Shown: positions 16,674-24,916 of the stretch, piece by piece
Layout of the letters: each line of letters begins with the position of its first letter
Position numbering within the stretch: position 1 is the stretch's first letter
DNA from: SIG701 sp045577175
GTDB lineage: Bacteria; Bacillota; Clostridia; Oscillospirales; CAG-272
Assembly (NCBI GenBank): GCA_045577175.1
Contig: JAZNHT010000005.1
Location: 1 to 54,687, forward strand
DNA length: 54,687 bases
Reading direction: 5' to 3'
Notes under the pieces: generated by a model
Databases searched by the model: none
Told to the model about the DNA's origin: nothing
Seen by the model: only the letters and a program-made list of their open reading frames with translations
Made by a program: the position numbers and the translations under genes

Positions 16674-17768
16674 ATGAAACTTGGTATTATCGGTCTTCCG
16701 AATGTCGGAAAGAGTACACTTTTCAACGCAATTACAGGCGCAGGTGCCGCCTGTGCAAACTATGCGTTCTGCACCATTGAACCGAACGTGGGTGTTGTCG
16801 CTGTCCCGGACAAGCGCCTCGACGTGTTGAGCGAGATGTACTCGCCGGAGCTCTACACCCCCGCAACGATCGAATTTGTGGACATCGCAGGTCTTGTCCG
16901 CGGTGCCTCCAAGGGCGAGGGACTGGGCAATAAATTCCTCTCTCACATCCGCGACGTGGATGCGGTCGTGCACGTGCTCCGCTGCTTTGACGACGGAGAT
17001 ATTATCCACGTGGACGGCGATGTGGATCCGATCCGCGATCTTGAGACGATCAACATGGAGCTGATCTTCTCCGATATGGAGGTTTTGGAGAGACGCATTG
17101 ACAAAACGCAGAAGCTCATGAAGGGCGACAAGACGCTCGCCGGTGAGCTTGCCCTGTATCAGCGGATCATGGCAGGTCTTGAGGAAGGGAAAACGGCACG
17201 CTCCCTTGAGTATACCGAGGACGAAGCCGCCCTTGTGGAGGCACTGGAGTTGCTCACGAACAAGCCGATTATCTACGTTGCAAACGTAAGCGAAGGTGAG
17301 GCCGGCGGTGTGTCCGCCGACAACCCGTACTTCCCGCGCATCAAAGCCGCCGCGGAAGCGGAGGGGGCTGAGGTCATCCCCGTCTGCGCACAGATCGAGG
17401 CGGAGATCAGCGAGCTGTCACCCGAGGAGAAAAAGGATTTTCTGGACGATCTCGGCATTCCCGAAAGCGGTCTTGACCGTCTTATCAAGGCAAGCTATTC
17501 CCTGCTCGGTCTGATCAGCTATCTTACCGCAGGACCGAAGGAGGTCCGTGCGTGGACGATCCGCCGCGGCACAAAGGCACCGCAGGCAGCCGGCAAGATT
17601 CACAGCGATTTCGAGCGCGGATTCATCCGTGCGGAGGTCATCGCATTTGACGATCTGATTGCGTGTGGCAACATGGTCGCCGCCAAGGAAAAGGGACTGA
17701 TCCGAAGCGAGGGCAAAGAGTACGTCATGCATGACGGCGACGTCGTTCTGTTTAGATTTAACGTTTAA
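16674..17768 (+). CDS. ychF: Ribosome-binding ATPase YchF (Obg family)
   Basis: 364 residues, the standard length. The P-loop GLPNVGKST (7-15) sits at the very N-terminus, switch II is DIAGLVRGASKGEGLGN, and the base-recognition motif is NVSE instead of NKxD, which fits YchF's preference for ATP. A coiled-coil insert and a C-terminal TGS-type domain (about 275-364) follow. Its role is in ribosome or redox-stress physiology. The start is fixed by the MKLGIIGLPN motif, but the only good SD (AAAGGAG) lies over 30 nt upstream, separated by a CCCC-TA-GGGG hairpin. Confidence 0.97.
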   Translation: MKLGIIGLPNVGKSTLFNAITGAGAACANYAFCTIEPNVGVVAVPDKRLDVLSEMYSPELYTPATIEFVDIAGLVRGASKGEGLGNKFLSHIRDVDAVVHVLRCFDDGDIIHVDGDVDPIRDLETINMELIFSDMEVLERRIDKTQKLMKGDKTLAGELALYQRIMAGLEEGKTARSLEYTEDEAALVEALELLTNKPIIYVANVSEGEAGGVSADNPYFPRIKAAAEAEGAEVIPVCAQIEAEISELSPEEKKDFLDDLGIPESGLDRLIKASYSLLGLISYLTAGPKEVRAWTIRRGTKAPQAAGKIHSDFERGFIRAEVIAFDDLIACGNMVAAKEKGLIRSEGKEYVMHDGDVVLFRFNV

Positions 17769-17776
17769 TCACAAAG

Positions 17777-17806
17777 AGGAAGCACGCCCGGCGTACTTCC
17801 TTTTTT
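17777..17806 (+). terminator. Rho-independent terminator after ychF
   Basis: 11-bp stem with one mismatch (17777-17787 with 17791-17801), a CCG loop, and TTTTTT following. Confidence 0.85.
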
Positions 17807-17854
17807 ACTGTAAAAATTCAAGGCACGCTTCACTTTCTGTCAAGAATTTCTCTG

Positions 17855-17883
17855 TTGAAAACAGCGGCCGTATCTGATACAAT
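17855..17883 (+). promoter_or_regulatory. Sigma-A promoter of the XRE-TPR gene
   Basis: TTGAAA (17855-17860), 17-bp spacer, TACAAT (17878-17883), about 48 nt before the ATG. Confidence 0.7.
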
Positions 17884-17930
17884 AGAATCAACAAAAGCGC
17901 TTTTGAATTCATTAAAGCAAGGAGACACAT

Positions 17931-19079
17931 ATGAATATCGGATCGACCATAAAAAAACTACGCCGTGAAAAGGACATGACGCAGGAAGATCTCGCTGAGG
18001 CGCTCGGCGTATCTGTATCCGCTGTATCGCAGTGGGAGCTGGAGAAAACCGCACCCGATCTGTCGCTGATCCCGCCGCTGTGCAATCTGCTCGGCGTTTC
18101 GGCAGACACACTTCTCGGGGTTGATTTGGAAACTAAAGAGAAACGGATCCGGGAGATCACGGATGAAGCCCATTCGTACGAAAGCCGCGGATATACAGAC
18201 GAAGCGTACAATATTCTGCGCGAAGGACTGCGAGAATTCCCCGACAGCTTTAAGATCATGGGCGCTCTCATGCATACCCTCTTTAACACCAGAATACACG
18301 ATATGTTTCTCATTGAAGAAGATCGCAAGAACTGCACGAACGAAGCCGTCCGCCTGGCAGAAAAAATTTTAGAAAAATGCACCGACGATCAGCTTCGACA
18401 CGGTGCCATACAAAAGTTGTGCTTGCTATACCCGAACCTTGGAAAAACAGAGCGCGCCGTGGAAATTGCCAATAAGATGCCGCCAATGGTTGTATCCAAC
18501 GGTTTTCTCCTCACTCATATATACAAAAAGGAAAAAGGGTATCAGCATGATAAGATGCTCCTTGATGATCTGATCCAGTTTCTCTCAAACAAAATCGTGT
18601 CCTATGGACGTCAGCGCGAAAACGGCGAGCTGTACTACAACGATGAAGACAGAGCCGACCTTAGAGAGAAGCGAATTGCTTTTTTGAATCTTATGTATGA
18701 AGATGGAAACATGGGTTTTTACCACTGTCATCTGAAAGATACGCACGCATGGCAATCAATCTACTTCGCTCGGAAAAAGGATGCCGAAAATACGCTGTAC
18801 CATCTTTCAAAGGCAGCCGAGCACGCAATTAAATTTGTAGAGTATGCGTCAGATAACAAGTACGTTCACACTTCCCTTTTATTCCGTGAATATGATACAA
18901 GCACCGTCTGCTTTTCTACCGGTAGCAAAGAAAATGATGCACTGGAAATTCTCACTCACATGGACGATGCAGAATACGATTTCATACGCGATACGGAGGA
19001 ATTTGCAAAAATTCGAGATGATTTGAAAAAGCACGCAAAGAACTGGGATCCCGCCAATTTTGAACAGGCAGACAAATGA
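17931..19079 (+). CDS. XRE-family regulator with TPR-like C-terminal domain
   Basis: 382 residues. An N-terminal helix-turn-helix (IGSTIKKLRREKDMTQEDLAE to VSQWELEKTAPDLSLI, about 3-50) is followed by SADTLLG, typical of XRE repressors. The remaining ~310 residues are mostly alpha-helical, with TPR-like stretches such as GYTDEAYNILREGLREFPDSFK. This architecture is shared by many Clostridia regulators and by peptide-responsive RRNPP proteins, but no small peptide gene is visible next to it. Targets are unknown. The RBS is AAGGAG. Confidence 0.85.
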   Translation: MNIGSTIKKLRREKDMTQEDLAEALGVSVSAVSQWELEKTAPDLSLIPPLCNLLGVSADTLLGVDLETKEKRIREITDEAHSYESRGYTDEAYNILREGLREFPDSFKIMGALMHTLFNTRIHDMFLIEEDRKNCTNEAVRLAEKILEKCTDDQLRHGAIQKLCLLYPNLGKTERAVEIANKMPPMVVSNGFLLTHIYKKEKGYQHDKMLLDDLIQFLSNKIVSYGRQRENGELYYNDEDRADLREKRIAFLNLMYEDGNMGFYHCHLKDTHAWQSIYFARKKDAENTLYHLSKAAEHAIKFVEYASDNKYVHTSLLFREYDTSTVCFSTGSKENDALEILTHMDDAEYDFIRDTEEFAKIRDDLKKHAKNWDPANFEQADK

Positions 19080-19083
19080 CCAA

Positions 19084-19109
19084 CGCCCCGACTGTTTTCA
19101 GTCGGGGCG
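19084..19109. terminator. Hairpin between the convergent XRE-TPR and csd genes
   Basis: Perfect 11-bp GC-rich stem (19084-19094 with 19099-19109) with a TTTT loop. There is no strong T-run, but its place between convergent stops suggests shared termination. Confidence 0.65.
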
Positions 19110-19113
19110 CACT

Positions 19114-20265
19114 TCATTGGCGCGCAATATTCCAAATCACATCCCGCAGTCTGCGCACATCCCTCTCCGCGTGGAACGCACCGAAGCTGACGCGCACACC
19201 GCCGTCATCGATACTGCCGAGCGTTTTGTGCGCCATCGGTGCGCAATGGTATCCGCTTCGCACGCAGATGCCACGTCTGTTCAGCCGTTCGGCAACCTCG
19301 GAGGGGGGCAGACCGTCAATATTGAACAGCAGAACAGACCCGGGCGTACTGTCGTACAGGCGCACCGTTTTCATTGATGCAAGGTCGGCGTACAGCATCC
19401 GCCACAGTTCGCACTCTCTGCGGTGCAACTCGCTAATTCCCTGCTGTTTCACAAAACGAATCCCTGCCGCAAGCCCTGCGATTGCCGGTGTCGGAAGTGT
19501 TCCTACTTCATACCGTTCGGGCATCTCCTCGGGCATGGTTAAATCAAGAGAATGCGCTCCGCTCCCGCCCTCGATCAGCGTTTTTCCATGCGCAAGCACA
19601 TCGCTTCCGCAGACGATCATGCCGCATCCCTGCACACCGTACAGACCTTTATGCCCGGGCACGCACAGCATATCGATTCCCATCTCTCCGACATCGATCG
19701 GCAAATGCCCTGCACTCTGCGCACCGTCCACAATGAATGTGATCCCCCGCTTTTTACAAAGCGTACCGATCTCGGCAATCGGAAGCACGTCGTTCGCAAT
19801 ATTCGGAACGTGTGCCGTGACGAGAATACGTGTGTTTGGGCGGATTTTCGCACGAATGTCGGCAAGGATTTCGGCATCCGTTGTGCGCGCCGTAAAGGTG
19901 CTGTACGAAATTTTCCCTGCCGACGTAAGGGCGGCGATCGGACGCAAAACGGCGTTATGCTCCATACTGCCGATCAGCACATGATCGCCTCGGCGCACCG
20001 TGCTTTTCAGTGCAAGATTCAAGGCATACGTCGTGTTCATTGTGAAGATCACCCTCTCCGGGCTCTCCGCACCGAACAAATCCGCCGCCTCTTCTCTGCA
20101 TGCATAGATCTCCTCCGCCGCGGCAAGCGCCATCACGTGCGATCCTCTGCCGGGATTGCCGCCTGCTTCGATCAAACACCGTGTGACCGCACGGATCACC
20201 GTTTCCGGCTTCGGATACGTTGTTGCGGCGTTATCAAAATAGAGCACTTTCTCAGCGGCTTTCAT
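19114..20265 (-). CDS. Cysteine desulfurase family protein (class V aminotransferase, EF2568-like)
   Basis: 383 residues. A PLP enzyme expected to take sulfur (or selenium) from cysteine (selenocysteine). YFDNAATTYPKP opens the chain; VDGAQSAGH and CVPGHKGLYG (PLP lysine) follow, and the catalytic Cys is C341 in GYHCAPMAHKTLG. The order and spacing fit the SufS-like group that in other genomes travels with selenium or molybdenum-hydroxylase genes. The ATG at 20265 (RBS GGCGGAG) overlaps the end of the DUF3343 gene by 14 bp; a longer frame from 20358 is rejected. No sufBCDU or iscU is nearby. Confidence 0.9.
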   Translation of the reverse strand: MKAAEKVLYFDNAATTYPKPETVIRAVTRCLIEAGGNPGRGSHVMALAAAEEIYACREEAADLFGAESPERVIFTMNTTYALNLALKSTVRRGDHVLIGSMEHNAVLRPIAALTSAGKISYSTFTARTTDAEILADIRAKIRPNTRILVTAHVPNIANDVLPIAEIGTLCKKRGITFIVDGAQSAGHLPIDVGEMGIDMLCVPGHKGLYGVQGCGMIVCGSDVLAHGKTLIEGGSGAHSLDLTMPEEMPERYEVGTLPTPAIAGLAAGIRFVKQQGISELHRRECELWRMLYADLASMKTVRLYDSTPGSVLLFNIDGLPPSEVAERLNRRGICVRSGYHCAPMAHKTLGSIDDGGVRVSFGAFHAERDVRRLRDVIWNIARQ

Positions 20266-20485
20266 GATGATCTCCGCCAAGCAGTACACCGTACAACACG
20301 CCTTTTGCATCCAGTGTTCCTTTGATCCGATCGGTATCCGCGCAGGAAAAGCGAACACCGTACGAGCATCCGCGCGCGGTCAAACGCGGATCAATGCTCA
20401 CAATCGTCACGGACAATCCGCGCGACTCCAGCACATTTTTCGCGCGGATGGCATGGGTAATGGATTTCATAGTCAGTATACACAT
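20252..20485 (-). CDS. DUF3343 small protein (putative Se/S carrier-like)
   Basis: 77 residues. The pattern MKSITHAIRAKNVLESRGL, then SIDPRLTARGCSYGVRF, then a short C-terminal part matches DUF3343, annotated in Pfam as putative Se/S carrier-like. The single cysteine in RGCSYGV would be the carrier residue. The ATG at 20485 has the RBS AAAGGTGA; the longer frame from 20584 lacks one. It overlaps the cysteine desulfurase, suggesting that the two act as a donor-acceptor pair (inference). Confidence 0.8.
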   Translation of the reverse strand: MCILTMKSITHAIRAKNVLESRGLSVTIVSIDPRLTARGCSYGVRFSCADTDRIKGTLDAKGVLYGVLLGGDHHESR

Positions 20486-20544
20486 ATTCGTCACCTTTCG
20501 CCTCTGCATCTGTGTACAGTATATGTGCCGAAAGGATGTCCTGA

Positions 20545-20575
20545 CAGAAAAAGACCGCCGCAGAGGGCGGTCTTT
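20545..20575 (-). terminator. Rho-independent terminator after the peptide-binding lipoprotein gene
   Basis: 10-bp stem (20550-20559 with 20566-20575), 6-nt loop, TTTTTC on the minus strand. It separates this gene from DUF3343-csd downstream. Confidence 0.85.
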
Positions 20576-20580
20576 CAAAC

Positions 20581-22455
20581 TCACTTACCTACACTGCATT
20601 TCAGCACAGACTGCGCGATGTTTTTCATAGCACCTGCGTCATATCCGTTGACTTTTGTGGAAAACACGTCCACCGTCACAGCGGCATACAGCGTAAGCTC
20701 GGGTAAAATCCGATTGTGGAGCGTACAAAACTCGGCAAAACGCTCGCGGTACCGACTGTCATTCCCCGACGGAATCCCTGCGGCAAGGGAGAACGCCGCC
20801 TCTGCAAGCGCCGTATCGCGGATACCGCTGAGGTTTTCCCACGCGATCGGATCGGTCGCATACAGCATACGGACGTCATACACCGTGCCGAACGAATAGA
20901 ATACGTCAAACATACAGTATTTCGAGGTGAGATACGTTTCCCCTTGGCTGCCGTCACGGTAAACGTAGGCGAGGTACTCATCAAAGGAAAGCTCCGTTCT
21001 TGCAAAGGAGATGCCTGTTTTCTGCGTTTCCGCTGTATCCGTCAGCATAGCACGCAGAAACTGAGAAAGCGTACTGCCCGTATAGGTGCAGTAATCAATA
21101 ATCAGCGGCATCAGGTATTTCCCGTCCGTGTAGATGCTCCGCGGCGCACTTTTGGCTTCCTCTGCGGTTACTTCTTTATAGCGGATTCCACTGAGATACG
21201 GCTGTCCGTCCTCACCCAAAATGAATCCTGCACGGATAAAACACCCCTCAGCCATCTCGGTAGATTTCTCATAAGAATCGAGCCTTACGTCTGCGTAATC
21301 GTCGATAAAGTCATAGACCTTCAAAACGGGACCGTAAGGCGCATCGACCGTCTCCGCATAATCATCAAAAAGGCTGTCCGTCAGCTCTTCTCGGTCAAGC
21401 AGGTACGCAATGCCGCGGCGGACATCCGCATACTGCGTCGGTCCGTAATCACAGCGGAAAAGGATCGCGTCACAGCCGTCGCTGTCGTAGCGGATCGTTT
21501 TGTAATCGCCCGTATCCTCAACAGCCAGCGCGTCGTTTACCGCGGACGCACCCGTAATTCCGTGCAGGACATCAAGCTCCCCCGTTTGCAGCTCCGCAAA
21601 CATTGTGGCTGTGTTTACTTCCCTGTACACAATCCGATCAAGCGTCGGCTTCGTCCCGTCGCACGTTCCCTTGAAATATTCGTTTCTTTCAAGTATCGCC
21701 TCGCGCCGCTCTGTGTCAAAAGACGCAAGACGGAACGGACCGGCTGTGACGCGATCGGTTGTATCCCATCGTGCCGCCTCTATTGCCTCGGCACACGATT
21801 TGTACGTGAAATCGCCGCTCAGATACGCGCCGCTGCCGTCATCCGCGACAGTGATCCCCTCGGGCAGCCATTCGTGAAGCGCGAGAGGCTCGAGGAGAAT
21901 ATTGTACAGTCCGTAATAGTTGACGCTGTCCTCCGCTGTGACTGTCAGCGCAAGCCGATCCTCGGAGAGGAGGCGCACACCGGAAAACGTGTCCGTCTCG
22001 CCACTCAGATACGACTGCCATCCCTCAAAATGAATCCCCGCCGTACCGCTTCCGCCGCACGCTAAAATTACGGGCGAGGAGAACAAAAGCACCCATGCGG
22101 CATAGTGCTCTGCCGTCATCGGCGTGCCGTCCGAGAAGCGGAGATCCTTTGCAAAGGTAAGTGTATACGTTCTCGTGCCGTCTGTATTTGCAACCTCGGC
22201 AAGATCGGTAACAATCTGCGGATTCATAATAAAATTCCCGTCTTTATCCGCTACAACGGTTGCGTATCCTTCAATCAGGCTCGCAACCTCTCTGTCACCC
22301 ATGGAGTCCGTCCACCACGGGGTAAAATCGCCCGTCAGATGCGCAGTTGTGCCGATTTTCAGAACACCGCCGTCCGCTTTATTGCACGATGCAAGAGAAA
22401 AAAGCGTACCGCACACAGTCGATACGCATAAAATCCATGAAAGAAGTTTGCGCAT
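20581..22455 (-). CDS. ABC transporter substrate-binding lipoprotein, family 5 (oligopeptide/nickel type)
   Basis: 624 residues. Signal peptide with lipobox LASC (C24), so it is attached to the outer face of the membrane. The SBP_bac_5 fold is indicated by LTGDFTPWWTD, DLAEVANTDGTRTYTLTFAKDLRFSDGTPMTAEHYAA (split here for reading), GPFRLASFDTERREAILERNEYF and RRGIAYLLDREEL. Of this, FSDGTPMTAEH and NEYF are the most typical. No permease or ATPase genes adjoin, so it is an orphan binding protein. The ATG at 22455 is chosen for its GGAGGG RBS and signal peptide. Confidence 0.9.
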   Translation of the reverse strand: MRKLLSWILCVSTVCGTLFSLASCNKADGGVLKIGTTAHLTGDFTPWWTDSMGDREVASLIEGYATVVADKDGNFIMNPQIVTDLAEVANTDGTRTYTLTFAKDLRFSDGTPMTAEHYAAWVLLFSSPVILACGGSGTAGIHFEGWQSYLSGETDTFSGVRLLSEDRLALTVTAEDSVNYYGLYNILLEPLALHEWLPEGITVADDGSGAYLSGDFTYKSCAEAIEAARWDTTDRVTAGPFRLASFDTERREAILERNEYFKGTCDGTKPTLDRIVYREVNTATMFAELQTGELDVLHGITGASAVNDALAVEDTGDYKTIRYDSDGCDAILFRCDYGPTQYADVRRGIAYLLDREELTDSLFDDYAETVDAPYGPVLKVYDFIDDYADVRLDSYEKSTEMAEGCFIRAGFILGEDGQPYLSGIRYKEVTAEEAKSAPRSIYTDGKYLMPLIIDYCTYTGSTLSQFLRAMLTDTAETQKTGISFARTELSFDEYLAYVYRDGSQGETYLTSKYCMFDVFYSFGTVYDVRMLYATDPIAWENLSGIRDTALAEAAFSLAAGIPSGNDSRYRERFAEFCTLHNRILPELTLYAAVTVDVFSTKVNGYDAGAMKNIAQSVLKCSVGK

Positions 22456-22474
22456 AATTCCCTCCGAAGCCGCG

Positions 22475-22501
22475 GCTATCCGCGTTAATATCACGGATAG
22501 C
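22475..22501. promoter_or_regulatory. Inverted repeat upstream of the binding-protein gene
   Basis: GCTATCCG (22475-22482) and CGGATAGC (22494-22501) form a perfect 8-bp repeat with an 11-nt AT-rich centre, about 20 bp from the ATG. Operator or leader hairpin; there is no T-run. Confidence 0.4.
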
Positions 22502-22538
22502 ATACCGCGTAAGGGAGAAAATTATGCGCGTACAGCTC

Positions 22539-23546
22539 TTATTCTTTTGTCTCGGGTGTGCTTACAGGCTTTTCTGCAACCTTCTTTGCGAGTCTGCGAC
22601 GGATGCGGCGAATGAAAACGCGGATCACAAGGACGGCAAGCACGATAATGATCGCCCAGATGAGAATATACGGCAGATTCGCAATAAACCCGACGGTGAA
22701 ATTCTCTGCGCCCTCGCGCATATCCGTCATGGTAGAACGGAAGCCGGTCGAAATGCGCTGACCGAGTGTCTGCTCCGTAACAACGGTAGGCTCCTTGACT
22801 TCGCTTATATTCATCGTTACCGTACTGTATGCAACAAGGTTATCATAATTGTTCAGCGTGCTTTTCAGAGATTCGATCTGGTACAAAACGGTAGTGATGC
22901 GGCTCTGTACGCTGATTACGTCGTCGAGCTTCGTGCATTTTTCGAGAATCCCGACAAGAGTATCATACTCACTCTGGAGCGCACGCATATGACTCTCGGT
23001 ATCGTAATAATCGAGCGTCACATCCGTTGTATTCTCCCGTCTGGATACAACGTTACACACGCCCTCCACACCGCTGACAAAGAAATCAAGACGGTCTGCC
23101 GGGATTCTTGCCGTCACGTAGGCACTGCGCATATAGGTGTAGCTGCTGTTATAGTTTCCTGAGTTTTCCGAGGAAGACTGCACGTAGCCGCCTGCGGCGT
23201 CGATACGGTTGTACAAATCCTTCATGAAATCCTCAAAGGTGAGCGTTTCGACATCCATGCTGACGTTCTTAATCAGCTTGCGCGCACTGTCCGGAACGGA
23301 TTGCTGTGTGGTTTCAAGCACGGATTCCGAAGGCGCCTCCGTATAGTTATACGATTCGTCCGCGGCGTAGCCGTAATTGCCATCTGCGCCTGTTGCGTAA
23401 TCGTACTCGCCCTTGAGAGCAGCACCCGGTGCGAATATGCTGTCGCTGTTCTCCGCTTTGGATGACGCACCGCACGCGGTAAGCGAAATCATGAGACATG
23501 CGAGGACAAGACATGCAAGAACTTTTGCGGATTGTCTGTGTTTCAT
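22539..23546 (-). CDS. DUF4349 lipoprotein with C-terminal membrane anchor
   Basis: 335 residues. Signal peptide with lipobox LTAC (C25), a Tyr/Gly-rich linker, then the DUF4349 region: KLIKNVSMDVETLTFEDF, GGYVQSS, ARIPADRLDFFV, DVTLDYYDTESHMRAL, a coiled-coil stretch and YSTVTMNISEV. A membrane segment (about 285-308) and a basic tail (RRIRRRLAKK) follow. Function unknown; such proteins are often found in Firmicutes as cell-surface proteins. The ATG at 23546 has an excellent CGGAGGG RBS. Confidence 0.88.
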   Translation of the reverse strand: MKHRQSAKVLACLVLACLMISLTACGASSKAENSDSIFAPGAALKGEYDYATGADGNYGYAADESYNYTEAPSESVLETTQQSVPDSARKLIKNVSMDVETLTFEDFMKDLYNRIDAAGGYVQSSSENSGNYNSSYTYMRSAYVTARIPADRLDFFVSGVEGVCNVVSRRENTTDVTLDYYDTESHMRALQSEYDTLVGILEKCTKLDDVISVQSRITTVLYQIESLKSTLNNYDNLVAYSTVTMNISEVKEPTVVTEQTLGQRISTGFRSTMTDMREGAENFTVGFIANLPYILIWAIIIVLAVLVIRVFIRRIRRRLAKKVAEKPVSTPETKE

Positions 23547-23711
23547 AAGATTCCCTCCGTAAGATTGTGTTGTTTCGGCACACACTCTGCACCGTTCACC
23601 TATTTAGACGAAGAAAAACTGCAAATGTTACACATAAACGCAAAAATTTTCACATGTGTGATTTTGTAATGAATAAATGTAAAAAAATTGAACATTTGTG
23701 ATGTTTTTTCA

Positions 23712-23740
23712 TTGACAATTTTCTCCCGAAGTTGTATAAT
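23712..23740 (+). promoter_or_regulatory. Consensus sigma-A promoter of serC-serA
   Basis: TTGACA (23712-23717), 17-bp spacer, TATAAT (23735-23740): a perfect match, so constitutively strong unless repressed. The ~65-nt leader shows no T-box or riboswitch. The rest of the 23547-23810 gap is AT-rich and I see nothing certain in it. Confidence 0.9.
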
Positions 23741-23810
23741 GAATGCAGACGTGTGCAGTTTTGCCTGGGCACGCACAAAATTCACCTCATAATCAGAAAG
23801 GATTATTTTC

Positions 23811-24896
23811 ATGAACAGGGTTTACAACTTTTCGGCAGGTCCCTCCATGCTCCCCCTCTCCGTCCTCGAAAGCGCACAGAAGGATCTTCTCGCTTACGGT
23901 GACACCGGTATGTCAGTTATGGAGATGAGCCACCGATCTCCGGCTTTCGAACCGATTATTGCAGACGCGGAAGCCAAGCTCCGCGCTGTTATGGAAATTC
24001 CGGACAACTATAAAGTTCTCTTCCTCCAGGGCGGTGCTTCTACCCAGTTTGCAGCCATTCCGCTCAACTTCATGAACAAGAACAAGAAGGCGGACTACAT
24101 TCTCTCCGGTCAGTTCTCGACCAAGGCATATCAGGAAGCGCAGAAGTACGGTGACGTCGTTGCCGTCGCCTCCTCCAAGGACGTAAATTTCTCCCGTATT
24201 CCCGAAACTACCCGTGCCTCCTTTCGTCCCGATGCGGATTACGTACATATCTGCTACAACAACACAATCTACGGCACAAAGTTCAATTACATCCCCGATA
24301 CGGGTGACATTCCGCTGATCGCCGATATGTCCTCCTGCATCATTTCCGAGCCTGTTGACGTTTCCAAATTCGGCGTTATCTACGCAGGTGCGCAGAAGAA
24401 CATGGCTCCCGCAGGTCTTACCGTTGTAATCGTCCGTGAGGATCTTCTCGGCAACGCACGTCCCGAGACCCCCGCTATGCTTGACTACAAGCTGATGGCT
24501 GACAACGGCTCCATGTACAATACTCCGCCGTGCTGGCCGATCTACATCGCCAAGCTCGTATATGAGTGGATTCTCGATCTCGGCGGTCTGACCGAGATGC
24601 AGAAGCTCAACGAGAAGAAGGCAAACCTGCTTTACGACTATCTCGACAGCCAGGATTACTACATCGCACCCGTTGAGAAGGCAAGCCGCTCCATGATGAA
24701 CGTAACGTTCGTCACGGGTGATGCCGAGCTTGACAAGAAGTTCGCATCCGAAGCCGGCAAGGTCGGTCTCAAGAACCTGAAGGGTCACCGCTCCGTCGGC
24801 GGTATGCGCGCCTCCATCTACAACGCAATGCCGTATGAGGGCGTCGAAGCACTCGTTGCCTTCATGAAGGATTTCGCGAAGAACAACCCTAAATAA
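23811..24896 (+). CDS. serC: Phosphoserine aminotransferase
   Basis: Converts 3-phosphohydroxypyruvate and glutamate to 3-phosphoserine and 2-oxoglutarate. 361 residues, the standard length. NFSAGPSMLP opens the chain; GGASTQF (74-80) binds PLP phosphate; K196 in YAGAQKNMAPAGL is the Schiff-base lysine; HRSVGGMRASIYNA closes it. The RBS is GAAAGGAT. It is 20 bp upstream of serA and codes with highly favoured codons, suggesting strong expression. Confidence 0.98.
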   Translation: MNRVYNFSAGPSMLPLSVLESAQKDLLAYGDTGMSVMEMSHRSPAFEPIIADAEAKLRAVMEIPDNYKVLFLQGGASTQFAAIPLNFMNKNKKADYILSGQFSTKAYQEAQKYGDVVAVASSKDVNFSRIPETTRASFRPDADYVHICYNNTIYGTKFNYIPDTGDIPLIADMSSCIISEPVDVSKFGVIYAGAQKNMAPAGLTVVIVREDLLGNARPETPAMLDYKLMADNGSMYNTPPCWPIYIAKLVYEWILDLGGLTEMQKLNEKKANLLYDYLDSQDYYIAPVEKASRSMMNVTFVTGDAELDKKFASEAGKVGLKNLKGHRSVGGMRASIYNAMPYEGVEALVAFMKDFAKNNPK

Positions 24897-24916
24897 TCAG
24901 TACAGGAGAAAGAACA

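Noticed and set aside
20486..20584. N-terminal extension of the DUF3343 protein
   Set aside because: It would start inside the terminator hairpin of the upstream gene and has no RBS; the family begins at the ATG used.
22504..22538. Terminator after the DUF4349 gene
   Set aside because: No GC-rich stem with a T-run is visible, so read-through into the binding-protein gene is possible.
23741..23810. Possible T-box or riboswitch before serC
   Set aside because: The leader is only about 65 nt and lacks a T-box sequence, specifier loop or terminator.
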